From contig JAFYKO010000134.1 in NCBI GenBank assembly GCA_017537515.1, forward strand, positions 1 through 26,522: 26,522 bases of DNA, read 5' to 3'. Each line of letters begins with the position of its first letter. Position 1 is the first letter of the stretch. Below the pieces are notes generated by a model, which made no database searches, was not told where the DNA came from, and worked only from the letters and a program-made list of their open reading frames with translations. This stretch comes from Clostridia bacterium (GTDB taxonomy: Bacteria > Bacillota > Clostridia > Christensenellales > UBA1242). Positions 6,560 to 13,284 of the stretch are shown here, piece after piece. The position numbers and the translations under genes are program-made.

Positions 6560-7911
6560 TACACCACCCCCAGGATAATCTTGATAGCCTTTTCCATATT
6601 CATAATGTCCTGGTCGGAAACCTTGTCCCAATTAACGATAGGCTCCGTCGCCTTTACTTTGCCGTCCACCTTTTCAATGGACGGGTAGCAGCCAAATTCC
6701 GAAGCGATGCAGGTGTCCTGCAAATAGATTACGGGTATAAGGAACGATTGGCACTTGAAATGGTCGCCAGGGAACCTGGTAGCAATATACTTGTAGAACT
6801 TCAAGAGGTCCCAACGCTGAATGCCCATATACCGAATGTCGGCATCGTGCCATTCGGTATCGCCACGCAAGCGGACCTTATACTGCCCGATAGCCAACGG
6901 GGGCAGCGGTTCGTTTTCTTTATCCACGTTGTAGTCAAAAGTGTGCAGGACGGTGTTGAAGTTGTTCGTGTCAAGCAATTCGCCCTTGCCGTCTGCGAGC
7001 CACATAGCGACTTCCCAATAGGTCGGGACGTTGCTTCGGGGAAGAACCATCGGGGGCTTCGGGTGCTTCGTATGGTGCTTGTTTTGGGTGCCTTCGGAAA
7101 TTTGCTTGATAATCTTTTCGCTCATTTGATTAAGTTCCGTTTCAGTAAATAATTTGCCTACGTGCTGTGTAGCGTGTTCAATCTGTTCTGCGTTCACACG
7201 GCTCCAAGGACAATATGTCCCTTGCGTGAGAAGCACCAGGTCTTCGTCTGCGACAATCAAGCCTTCGTGCTTGGAACACATAACCCTAATGCAGTCGTGG
7301 ACCTGGTTTGCGAAGTTCGGGTCGGGCGATTCCGTCTTGTCACGGACAATCAAGTTGTCGCCAAACAATGAAACTAGACGTGCGTAATACTTGTCAATGT
7401 TCCACACGTTAGCGTTCGCCTTGTCAAGCCAACGGACCGCACACCTGGTCGCAAAATTAACGTCGCTGTCAATCACACGATTCCAGGGCGTAATGTTGTC
7501 GCCACATACACCGCAGCCGAACAGGTTGTGTTGGGTCGCAATGATGGCACAATTTTCGGTAGTCCGCTTGTGGATTAACTTCTTGTCAACGCAGATATAC
7601 AGCGTCGTGTCGCAGTCTTCAAGGTTTTCGGGATTGAAGATTGCCTTGACGTGCTGCTTGAATTTTTCGTAGTTCCACGGGGGTGCTGCCGTATTGTTCG
7701 CTACGGCAACAACGTCGTGACCGAAAAGTTCCCTGGATATTCCAGGCGTGAGTTCCCTGCCTTCGGGAACGTCGCTGCCGTGAATGCAGCGGAGTTCGTT
7801 AGTGCGTGGAATGTTCTTGTAGATTTCGCTGTAAGTGGCGGTTTCGTTGCACTTCACATAGAAATCGTCGTCATCCGTTTGGATAATGCAGTAAAGGTAT
7901 TTTTCGGGCAT
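6559..7911 (-). CDS. hypothetical protein (450 aa)
   Basis: The largest gene in the window. Start set at the ATG at 7909-7911 (MPEKYLYCIIQTDDDDFYVK) behind GTGAGG. No membrane segment. It is cysteine/histidine-rich in places (HNLFGCGVCGDNITPWNR; GTQNKHHTKHPKPPMVLPR), with a repeated YICVDKKLI / LYCIIQTDDD beta-strand style. No family is recognised with confidence. Its stop overlaps the CoaD-like start by one base, and it follows a 50-residue gene that is the first of the P1 unit. A functional tie to the adenylyltransferase is plausible but unproven. Confidence 0.8.
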   Translation of the reverse strand: MPEKYLYCIIQTDDDDFYVKCNETATYSEIYKNIPRTNELRCIHGSDVPEGRELTPGISRELFGHDVVAVANNTAAPPWNYEKFKQHVKAIFNPENLEDCDTTLYICVDKKLIHKRTTENCAIIATQHNLFGCGVCGDNITPWNRVIDSDVNFATRCAVRWLDKANANVWNIDKYYARLVSLFGDNLIVRDKTESPDPNFANQVHDCIRVMCSKHEGLIVADEDLVLLTQGTYCPWSRVNAEQIEHATQHVGKLFTETELNQMSEKIIKQISEGTQNKHHTKHPKPPMVLPRSNVPTYWEVAMWLADGKGELLDTNNFNTVLHTFDYNVDKENEPLPPLAIGQYKVRLRGDTEWHDADIRYMGIQRWDLLKFYKYIATRFPGDHFKCQSFLIPVIYLQDTCIASEFGCYPSIEKVDGKVKATEPIVNWDKVSDQDIMNMEKAIKIILGVV

Positions 7912-7929
7912 TCGGCACCTCACACAACG

Positions 7930-8082
7930 CTAGTGAACACGGGACTTCACAATAAGTTCGCCAGGATTGCTAGGGTTGGGCACAAGCATAGGTGCGGAAT
8001 AGGTAGGTTCGGCTACGGCAACTGCGTTGCTGTCGGACGAACAATAACTGCGATGGGTATAATGGTAAGGGTGTTCAAACAT
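7930..8082 (-). CDS. small hypothetical protein, first gene after promoter P1 (50 aa)
   Basis: Short frame of 50 residues beginning MFEHPYHYTHRSYCSSDSNA, rich in His/Tyr/Ser/Pro and probably unstructured. The ATG at 8080-8082 follows the conserved leader ACCACTAAAACCGAGG and lies about 30 bp downstream of the P1 -10, exactly where the other operator-promoters place their first gene. That placement is the main reason to call it. It ends 18 bp before the start of the 450-residue gene. Function unknown. Confidence 0.7.
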   Translation of the reverse strand: MFEHPYHYTHRSYCSSDSNAVAVAEPTYSAPMLVPNPSNPGELIVKSRVH

Positions 8083-8116
8083 TTTTACCTCGGTTTTAGT
8101 GGTTAACTATGCTTTC

Positions 8117-8167
8117 AATATAACAAATTACCTACTGCCCGTCAATAGGTAATTTGATAATTTTTGT
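8117..8167 (-). promoter_or_regulatory. P1: TTGACG-17-TATATT promoter with 27-bp dyad operator
   Basis: On the minus strand the -35 is TTGACG (8140-8145) and the -10 TATATT (8117-8122), 17 bp apart. A dyad ATTACCTA-N11-TAGGTAAT covers 8127-8153 with both arms perfect, and an A/T tract lies upstream to 8167, like an UP element. It drives the 50-residue gene and the genes after it. The A/T tract abuts the stop codon of the gene at 8167-8442, so transcripts from upstream could run through. Confidence 0.85.
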
Positions 8168-8442
8168 TAAGCCTGGTCTTTGATAATCTGCGAAACTTCC
8201 GACAGACTTCTAGGCTTCGGCATATCGTAGATTTTCTTGATTGTCTTGGGCGACAAGGCTGTGCCAAAGCCCTTGATATGGAACGTGAAATCGGGGGACG
8301 GGTAAACGGTATGGTCGCTGCTGCCGTCCTTACCGATAGACAGCCCCAGGATATTGTTTCCGTCTTCCACGTAGTCAATACGGGTCTTGTCAATGTCAAG
8401 TTCGTGGATAACGACGTTGTGGCTCTTGATTTGCAGGAACAT
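8167..8442 (-). CDS. hypothetical protein (91 aa)
   Basis: Ninety-one residues beginning MFLQIKSHNVVIHELDIDKT, beta-rich in the first half (YVEDGNNILGLSIGKDG) and helical at the end (SLSEVSQIIKDQA). It lies 1 bp after the stop of the HAD phosphatase gene, so the two are cotranscribed. No catalytic motif, membrane segment or cysteine pair. It could be a partner of the phosphatase; function unknown. Confidence 0.75.
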   Translation of the reverse strand: MFLQIKSHNVVIHELDIDKTRIDYVEDGNNILGLSIGKDGSSDHTVYPSPDFTFHIKGFGTALSPKTIKKIYDMPKPRSLSEVSQIIKDQA

Positions 8443-8443
8443 A

Positions 8444-8917
8444 CTAGAAATCCCCCTCTGCCACTTGCAGGCACTTGAAGCCCAACTCTCGCCACTTCTT
8501 TACCATAGAATCACGGTCTTCCAGGATAAAGGCGACCTTATAGTTGGGGTTCCGCTCCAAGTATTCATTCAGCAGTTCGGGCTTAACTTCTGTGTCGTGA
8601 CGCTTGTCGCCATCGTTTCTGTAAAGAATGGGAAGACCCATAACACCATTGGTGTTGTAGCGGAAATTCTTCATATTGTCACGAATCCACTGACGGGTGG
8701 CTTCGTTGGTGCTTCTGCGACGACCCGTGCAGAACACGATACCATACGAATCCGAAAGTGCTTCCACAAGTTTCACGATTTCGGTAATGGGTCGGTCCTG
8801 CCCGCAGGCTGCATAGAAGCCGTCCCAATCCTGGGGCTTCTTGTCGTTAAGATACGTCTTCGCACGTTCCGAAGCGTCGGTAATCGTGCCGTCAATGTCA
8901 ACAACTACAATATCCAT
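8444..8917 (-). CDS. HAD phosphatase, polynucleotide kinase 3'-phosphatase-like domain
   Basis: A 157-residue HAD hydrolase. The nucleophile/acid motif is DIDGT (Asp7, Asp9) and motif II is CTGRR (residues 63-67). A basic stretch NDGDKRHDTEVKPELL corresponds to motif III, and EDRDSMVKKWRELGF then CLQVAEGDF close the protein. The last segment closely resembles the end of the phosphatase domain of T4 polynucleotide kinase (…VASGDF). That domain removes 3'-phosphates from nucleic-acid ends before ligation. Here the domain stands alone, with no P-loop kinase fused or adjacent. Likely substrates are 3'-phosphate or 2',3'-cyclic ends, for example from cut tRNA, or nucleotides; this is inference. 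AAAGGAAC is the ribosome site. Confidence 0.85.
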   Translation of the reverse strand: MDIVVVDIDGTITDASERAKTYLNDKKPQDWDGFYAACGQDRPITEIVKLVEALSDSYGIVFCTGRRRSTNEATRQWIRDNMKNFRYNTNGVMGLPILYRNDGDKRHDTEVKPELLNEYLERNPNYKVAFILEDRDSMVKKWRELGFKCLQVAEGDF

Positions 8918-9071
8918 AGTTTGTTCCTTTATTGGTTTGTGGTTATACTTTATTGAGGGTGCCCTTTACTACCTGTGGCAAGTTTATGAATTTTCGGACA
9001 TTGAATCATAGGCTACTTAATGATTTCTACCATAGGTAAACTTAAAATTTTTAATAATTTAGTTTGCATAC
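8918..9071 (-). promoter_or_regulatory. gap with a decayed operator-promoter remnant
   Basis: This 154-bp non-coding gap holds, on the minus strand, an A/T tract (9041-9053) followed by TTTACCTA (9033-9040), which is the upstream half of the operator-promoter family. At the expected -35 position (9027-9032) there is TGGTAG instead of TTGACA, and the other dyad arm is gone. Near the gene a leader-like AACCACAAACC (about 8930-8943) precedes the ribosome site. It may be a mutated promoter or a differently controlled one. No ORF is visible. Confidence 0.4.
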
Positions 9072-10004
9072 CTATGCTGCTTGACATAGTAATCTTTTTG
9101 GTGCAATAGGTATATCAAAGTAAGAAATAGCAAAGACTTCTGATTGTTTTACGAAATAGGTGTTTGCCAACGTCAGTAATGCTTCAACCTGTTTTTCGGT
9201 CAATATATGCTTAATAAACTCAATCATACAATGGACGTTATTTGCAAACTCATAAGTTCCAGGCGTGACATAATAATCATTTGTCGGCTTAAATGGATTA
9301 TAACTAAATGTGCAAATAATCTTTCCAAAGCCATTTTTATTAAATACGGCTGTTTCGGTCCCTATATTTATACTAATTACATCACCTGTCTGTAAATCAC
9401 GGGTTAAGTATATATACGGCAAACCTTGAATTTCTACTGATAGACAATTTCCAAAATGGTCAAACGTGTAATGCTCTTTACCGTGGTTACGAATTTGTGT
9501 AATCCACGCACCTGTTCGTTGTATATTAGGTGTGACAGCATCCTTATAGAAGGAACACCCCTTTGGAAGAATAGGTGGGCACAGTTCATATTGTTTATAA
9601 CGGACTACTACATTTTTATTTTCAACATAGAATACTGCCATTTCCGTATAATAAGGGTTGTTTTTCAATAGACTCTTGTCCCTAGCGAACATATTTACAA
9701 AAGCATATATTTGAGAATCCACAAATATGTTGTTTGAGTTCTTAATGCACCTTGCCAAGAAATAATGAGCCAATATGTGATTAGCCTTGCTTAAACTGAC
9801 TATGTTTTCGGGAATCATATCGGGTGAAGACACTAACCTAACGGTGCTACAACCCAAGACATACCTGTAATATGCCACAGGGACAATATGATGTTTTTCT
9901 ATATTCTGCCCGATTTCATTTATAGACACCAACGACAAATACTTTTCAGCATACGGGTTTTTCGTGTCTATGCACTCGTCTAAATATGGAGTAGCGTCAA
10001 ACAT
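9072..10004 (-). CDS. HNH endonuclease-like protein (homing type)
   Basis: A 310-residue protein with an HNH signature near the N-terminus. EKHHIVPVAYYR gives the His pair at 38-39, PENIVSLSKANH gives Asn67, and His76/His80 (HILAHYFLARC) follow; this is the HHIVP...N...H..AH pattern of phage free-standing HNH endonucleases. The 220-residue C-terminal part is unassigned and may carry DNA recognition. I start at the ATG at 10002-10004 because GAGGAT lies six bases upstream and promoter P2 lies inside the longer frame. The gene is more A/T-rich than its neighbours, as expected of a mobile endonuclease, yet uses a native-type promoter and leader. Confidence 0.75.
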   Translation of the reverse strand: MFDATPYLDECIDTKNPYAEKYLSLVSINEIGQNIEKHHIVPVAYYRYVLGCSTVRLVSSPDMIPENIVSLSKANHILAHYFLARCIKNSNNIFVDSQIYAFVNMFARDKSLLKNNPYYTEMAVFYVENKNVVVRYKQYELCPPILPKGCSFYKDAVTPNIQRTGAWITQIRNHGKEHYTFDHFGNCLSVEIQGLPYIYLTRDLQTGDVISINIGTETAVFNKNGFGKIICTFSYNPFKPTNDYYVTPGTYEFANNVHCMIEFIKHILTEKQVEALLTLANTYFVKQSEVFAISYFDIPIAPKRLLCQAA

Positions 10005-10039
10005 ACTGTCATCCTCATTGTGGTTGTTTTTCTGTCTTA

Positions 10040-10090
10040 AATATAACAAATTACCTAGCACCTGTCAATAGTTAAAACGAAAAATTTTTA
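10040..10090 (-). promoter_or_regulatory. P2: TTGACA-17-TATATT promoter with half-decayed dyad
   Basis: Minus-strand -35 TTGACA (10063-10068) and -10 TATATT (10040-10045), 17 bp apart. The downstream arm TAGGTAAT (10050-10057) is intact; the upstream arm reads TTTAACTA (10069-10076), with two changes from ATTACCTA. An A/T tract lies upstream. It drives the HNH gene through the leader AACCACAATGAGGAT. It sits back to back with the promoter of the TnpB gene. Confidence 0.85.
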
Positions 10091-10093
10091 TTT

Positions 10094-10122
10094 TTGACAA
10101 ACCTTTTTAATTATTCTATATT
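10094..10122 (+). promoter_or_regulatory. plus-strand promoter for the TnpB element
   Basis: TTGACA at about 10094-10099 and TATATT at about 10117-10122 with a 17-bp spacer, matching the sigma-70 consensus well. It points into the TnpB element and has no ATTACCTA dyad. It shares its upstream A/T tract with the divergent promoter P2. Positions may be off by one base. Confidence 0.65.
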
Positions 10123-10134
10123 GCTAAATACAAG

Positions 10135-10226
10135 TATGCCTGTTCGTGGTGGTTCGGGCATACAGATAGTTGAATTTAATGCCCGATGGATGCTAACCAC
10201 CACTTTCAAGCGTCTATCGGGCATTT
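10135..10226 (+). repeat. left-end hairpins of the TnpB element
   Basis: Two overlapping pairings are possible. GTGGTGGTT near 10145-10153 pairs with AACCACCAC near 10195-10203, and GCCCGAT near 10182-10188 pairs with ATCGGGC near 10216-10222. GGGCAT also occurs twice. Subterminal hairpins of this kind are the recognition structures of IS200/IS605 left ends. As they lie in the transcribed leader they could also damp tnpB expression. No strong Shine-Dalgarno is seen before the ATG at 10235. Confidence 0.45.
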
Positions 10227-10234
10227 TCTATTAT

Positions 10235-11350
10235 ATGGTTGAAGTTAAAACTTACAGATACAAGTTATACAATCGGGATGCGTTGAAGTATCTTGATAGG
10301 ATTCTTGTAATTGCAGGTCACATTTACAACCATTGTATAGCACTTCATAGAAAGTATTACACACTATACCATAAATCTTTGAATAAGTATGCCTTGCAGA
10401 AACATTTAACAAAGTTAAAGAAAAGATATACGGAATGGAATGAAGTTCCTTCGCAGGCTATCCAGGATATTACAGATAGGATTGATAGGTCTTACAGACT
10501 ATTCTATTCCAACTTAAAGAAGGGAGTAAAGGCAAACCCTCCGCATTTCCAAAAATCTACGAAGTATAAGTCATTTACTACAAAACAGGCAAGTTATAAG
10601 TTTCACGGTAAAAACAAAATTCGTATAGGTGTAAAAGAGTTTGCCTATTGGAACAGCCGTTCATTTGATGGAAAAGTTAAAACTTTAACAGTAAAACGCA
10701 AGAGTAGCGGTTACTACATATACGTTGTCGTTGAGCAGGAAAGCAAGACAGAAAGCATCGCAAAATCGGGTAAAATCGTTGGCTTTGATTTCAGCCTAAA
10801 CAACTTTCTTGTAGCATCCGACAATAGCGATTGCAGTATTCCTAAACTTATGCGTAAGAACCTAAATTCCCTACGGAACTTGAGCCGTAAATACTCCAAG
10901 TCCAAGGGGAAGCGTGGTTCGCTCCGCAGGTTACAAAAACTGCACGAAAAGATAACAAATCAAAGGGACGACCTACATTGGAAGTTGGCACACAGGTTGT
11001 GCAAGGCTTACGATGTAATGGTGTTTGAAACCCTTGATTTGGCTAGTATGGATAGGCGGTTCAAGAAATCCATAAACGATTTCGGATTCAATGCTTTCCT
11101 GTCTATACTAGAATACGTGGCACACAGGACGGGCAAGACCGTTATGTATGCTGACAGATACTTCGCATCGTCGCAGTTATGTAGTGCTTGCGGTTATAAG
11201 AACGCAGAATTGAAAGACATAGGAATCCGTGAATGGGTCTGCCCTAGTTGTGGGACAATCCATAACAGGGACTTCAATGCTGCACTGAATCTACAAAAGG
11301 TAGGGGCATCTGCCTTTAGCAAACAGCACCCGATTACGGGTGCTTGCTAG
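10235..11350 (+). CDS. tnpB: TnpB RNA-guided endonuclease
   Basis: A 371-residue TnpB, full length for the family. By family it is a nuclease guided by an RNA made from the element's right end, cutting the empty donor or target site and so favouring element retention. The N-terminus MVEVKTYRYKLYNRDALKYL is the usual TnpB opening. The RuvC residues are Asp185 (VGFDFSLNN), Glu265 (MVFETLDLAS) and Asp346 (NRDFNAALNL). The zinc finger is CSACGYKNAEL ... CPSCG (C316, C319, C336, C339). All three catalytic acids and four cysteines are present, so it is likely active. The TTG-initiated frame from 10094 begins inside the promoter and is rejected. It is one of only two plus-strand genes. Confidence 0.92.
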   Translation: MVEVKTYRYKLYNRDALKYLDRILVIAGHIYNHCIALHRKYYTLYHKSLNKYALQKHLTKLKKRYTEWNEVPSQAIQDITDRIDRSYRLFYSNLKKGVKANPPHFQKSTKYKSFTTKQASYKFHGKNKIRIGVKEFAYWNSRSFDGKVKTLTVKRKSSGYYIYVVVEQESKTESIAKSGKIVGFDFSLNNFLVASDNSDCSIPKLMRKNLNSLRNLSRKYSKSKGKRGSLRRLQKLHEKITNQRDDLHWKLAHRLCKAYDVMVFETLDLASMDRRFKKSINDFGFNAFLSILEYVAHRTGKTVMYADRYFASSQLCSACGYKNAELKDIGIREWVCPSCGTIHNRDFNAALNLQKVGASAFSKQHPITGAC

Positions 11351-11379
11351 AATCCCGTAGAAATGCGGGAGTATGTCAA
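11326..11379 (+). ncRNA. omega-RNA 3' part / right end of the TnpB element
   Basis: Overlaps the end of tnpB. Two hairpins (11326-11343, GCACCCG/CGGGTGC with ATTA loop; 11353-11370, TCCCG/CGGGA) are followed by GAGTATGTCAA. In TnpB systems this region is the scaffold of the guide RNA, and the bases after the element end (here TGCCATTCTTCGCAA, reading into the neighbour gene) form the guide. The 5' end of the RNA cannot be set from sequence alone. Confidence 0.55.
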
Positions 11380-11747
11380 TGCCATTCTTCGCAATAACGC
11401 TTACGGAGCGTTCCCAGGGTTTCTTCCAGGGGCTTCACGGAAATGTCACGTTCTGCACGGAGTCCGAACGGACCACGGGTTTCAAAGATTTCCTTGAGAG
11501 AAATGGAACCCAATTCCAAGCCATAGCCAAGAGTTGCTGCACCGAACACGACCATATTTTCTTCGGGCTGCGTCTTCGCTTCGTCGGCAAAGAAACTGTC
11601 GTCTTCAAGCACATACCAGGTGCAGCCCGTCCCAGGAAGGAAGTAGCGGGCGATAACCTTTTTTTCGTCCCTGGGGGTGCCATCTGTGGATGCGTAGGGG
11701 GTCTTCTTGAGTGCTGCAAGAATCGGGTTGGTAATCATTTTCTGCAT
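11376..11747 (-). CDS. DUF2958 family protein
   Basis: A 123-residue protein matching the DUF2958 pattern. A VIARYFLPGTGCTWYVLEDD stretch (residues 31-50) is followed by FGAATLGYGLELGSISLKEI (68-87), then ETRGPFGLRAERDISVKPLE (89-108); the family's RGPxGLPxERDxxFKP is clearly visible. These proteins occur on phages and conjugative plasmids; the biochemical role is not known to me. It is the first gene after promoter P3, behind AACCGAGGAT. Its last codon and TGA stop fall within the right end of the TnpB element, so the original C-terminus may have been replaced by element sequence, with little loss because the conserved part ends earlier. Confidence 0.8.
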   Translation of the reverse strand: MQKMITNPILAALKKTPYASTDGTPRDEKKVIARYFLPGTGCTWYVLEDDSFFADEAKTQPEENMVVFGAATLGYGLELGSISLKEIFETRGPFGLRAERDISVKPLEETLGTLRKRYCEEWH

Positions 11748-11783
11748 AGGATTTATCCTCGGTTTGTGGTTTCGTATGCCTTA

Positions 11784-11832
11784 AATATAACTAATTACCT
11801 ATTTATTGTCAATAGGTAATCTTAAAAATTTT
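11784..11832 (-). promoter_or_regulatory. P3: TTGACA-17-TATATT promoter with perfect 27-bp dyad
   Basis: The most symmetric copy. The dyad 11794-11820 has perfect ATTACCTA and TAGGTAAT arms, and the core extends to ACCTATT/AATAGGT. -35 is 11807-11812 and -10 is 11784-11789. An AAAAATTTTTA tract lies upstream. It drives the DUF2958 gene through the leader AACCACAAACCGAGGAT. Confidence 0.88.
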
Positions 11833-11834
11833 TA

Positions 11835-12038
11835 TTAAAAATTGAAGCCGTATTTCGCAGCGTCATCAAGGTATTGGTTCCAACCGTCTGTGAAACGCCA
11901 ATTACGGTGCTGTTCCTTTGCCAACTTTGCGAAATAGCAACTAGCCCAGGATATTTTCAGCCCTAGCGATTCGGCTACGTTCTTCAAGCGGATTTCCCAC
12001 CAGGCGGGGGTGCTGAATGTTTTGTTAAACCAGGTCAT
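11835..12038 (-). CDS. hypothetical protein (67 aa)
   Basis: Sixty-seven residues beginning MTWFNKTFSTPAWWEIRLKN, with many Trp/Phe and a basic helix (YFAKLAKEQHRNWRF). AAAAGGAAAAA is the ribosome site. It ends at the A/T tract of P3, the last gene of the unit that begins at P4. The aromatic/basic composition could suit peripheral membrane or nucleic-acid binding. No family recognised. Confidence 0.7.
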   Translation of the reverse strand: MTWFNKTFSTPAWWEIRLKNVAESLGLKISWASCYFAKLAKEQHRNWRFTDGWNQYLDDAAKYGFNF

Positions 12039-12049
12039 AATTTTTCCTT

Positions 12050-12316
12050 TTAGAAGTTAGGGTCCACCTTACCATACAGGCTTGCGACTTTTAGACACTT
12101 TTCTTTTGCAGAAAGCAATTTGATAGTCATACCCACAACACGGCACTTTGAGTTAGGGTGCGTCATAAGGTATCGCTTAATGCTGAAAAACTTGCAGGTC
12201 GCTGCACGGGACATCCAAAGAGTGAACAGCAACTTTTCAACGTCCAAGATTCCGCAAACGTGAGTGTTGCCCATAAATTCGTAAGCACAGTAAGTGGGTA
12301 TCGGCAATTTACGCAT
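12050..12316 (-). CDS. hypothetical protein (88 aa)
   Basis: Begins MRKLPIPTYCAYEFMGNTHV; a mixed helix/strand protein with five cysteines in no zinc-binding spacing and a basic tail. Its ATG shares a base with the upstream stop (TAATG), so it is coupled to the membrane-protein gene. Function unknown. Confidence 0.75.
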   Translation of the reverse strand: MRKLPIPTYCAYEFMGNTHVCGILDVEKLLFTLWMSRAATCKFFSIKRYLMTHPNSKCRVVGMTIKLLSAKEKCLKVASLYGKVDPNF

Positions 12317-12774
12317 TACAGCAATCCCTCGCTCTTGAACTTGTCTTCTGCCTTACGGACACCCCAATAGTTTATGAGTGACACCAGGACAATTAACGCC
12401 CCGAATGCTCCCGTCACCATAGCGTGACTACGTTCGCCCGCAGCAACCTGGCACAATTCCTGGAAGAAGTAGATTGCTCCCCAAATGATTGCCCAAGCCA
12501 TCCAAAAACGTTTCTTGAATTGAATAAACCTATTCGCCTGGTTGCGGACGGCAATCTTCGGAACAGCGTCAAGCAAGTCGCTAATGCGTTCCTGCATTTC
12601 GTCCTTGTCTTCAACTGCAAACACGAAACGCTTATGCTTTACGTCAGTGATAGACTTGACGTTCTTGGATTGAATAATCTTGTGGAACTGCTCCGTCGCA
12701 TACTTGTAATTGCAAGAAACTTCGCATTCGTTCTTGTCTTCATAGACTTTCGTGGTAATCTTGATAGTGCCCAT
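12316..12774 (-). CDS. membrane protein with soluble N-domain (152 aa)
   Basis: Residues 1-85 form a small soluble alpha/beta domain (MGTIKITTKVYEDKNECEVS ...). Two transmembrane helices follow, about 89-108 and 118-138, with a short outside loop and a charged tail (RKAEDKFKSEGLL). Both ends should face the cytoplasm. No family recognised; it resembles superinfection-exclusion or host-envelope proteins only in general layout. Confidence 0.75.
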   Translation of the reverse strand: MGTIKITTKVYEDKNECEVSCNYKYATEQFHKIIQSKNVKSITDVKHKRFVFAVEDKDEMQERISDLLDAVPKIAVRNQANRFIQFKKRFWMAWAIIWGAIYFFQELCQVAAGERSHAMVTGAFGALIVLVSLINYWGVRKAEDKFKSEGLL

Positions 12775-12777
12775 AAT

Positions 12778-13251
12778 TTAATCCTTTTGGAGTTTGCAGG
12801 ATGCTGCGAGTTTTTTGAAAAGTGCTTCGGTTATTTTGTTCGGACCCCATACGCTTATAACGTCGGATATGGCATCGTCTATTCGTCTAATAGCCATATT
12901 CACGTCGTCGTCTTCACTGCCGACGTGGATAAAGAGAATTTCTTCGCCCAACACGCCATAGTTTTGTTGCAGCGTTACCTGGTATTGCAACCCGCTTACC
13001 CAGGAACCTGGGTATATGCCGAGGGCTGTCCCGTGATGCTTCACAAGGTTGTTCACATTGAACATTTCCGAATTTCCGTAGCGGTCAAGGTGCGGGAAGC
13101 GACGACGCACCTGGTAGGCAAGGAACTTGTAGAAGTCCCGAAGGTGCCCCTTATAGAACGTGAGTTTGAACCCCGCTGCACCACCATTTATGTATTTGAA
13201 AAGTTTGGCTAATTCCTTAACTTCTTCGTCGTCAAGTGTTGTCTTGTTCAT
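12778..13251 (-). CDS. hypothetical protein (157 aa)
   Basis: Starts MNKTTLDDEEVKELAKLFKY; an alpha/beta protein with a glycine-rich turn (YINGGAAGFKLTFYKGH) and an acidic segment VGSEDDDVNMAIRRIDDAIS. No membrane segment or recognised catalytic motif. It lies between the P4-proximal gene and the membrane protein, with a 3-bp gap to the latter. Function unknown. Confidence 0.75.
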   Translation of the reverse strand: MNKTTLDDEEVKELAKLFKYINGGAAGFKLTFYKGHLRDFYKFLAYQVRRRFPHLDRYGNSEMFNVNNLVKHHGTALGIYPGSWVSGLQYQVTLQQNYGVLGEEILFIHVGSEDDDVNMAIRRIDDAISDVISVWGPNKITEALFKKLAASCKLQKD

Positions 13252-13284
13252 ACAAATTCCTTTAATGCTCCCAGGCTTTTGGGG

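Larger units (their letters stand above)
10123..11379 (+). mobile_element. IS605/IS1341-type TnpB-only element
   Basis: The element consists of one tnpB gene and structured ends. No TnpA (Y1 transposase) gene is visible. The left part (about 10135-10225) carries imperfect hairpins: a GTGGTGGTT/AACCACCAC pair and a GCCCGAT/ATCGGGC pair that partly exclude each other. The right end has a GCACCCG/CGGGTGC stem then a TCCCG/CGGGA stem followed by GAGTATGTCAA, the usual style of IS605-family right ends, so I place the boundary near 11379. The left boundary is uncertain; I give the segment after the promoter. Confidence 0.6.

Noticed and set aside
10094..10234. TTG start of the TnpB frame at 10094
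   Set aside because: That codon is the -35 hexamer of the element's promoter, and the conserved TnpB N-terminus begins at the ATG at 10235.
10235..11350. Cas12f-type CRISPR effector
   Set aside because: Length, transposon-like ends and absence of repeats or cas genes fit TnpB.
12424..13212. Plus-strand open frame of 262 codons
   Set aside because: Antisense shadow of the membrane-protein and 157-residue genes; no promoter or ribosome site.
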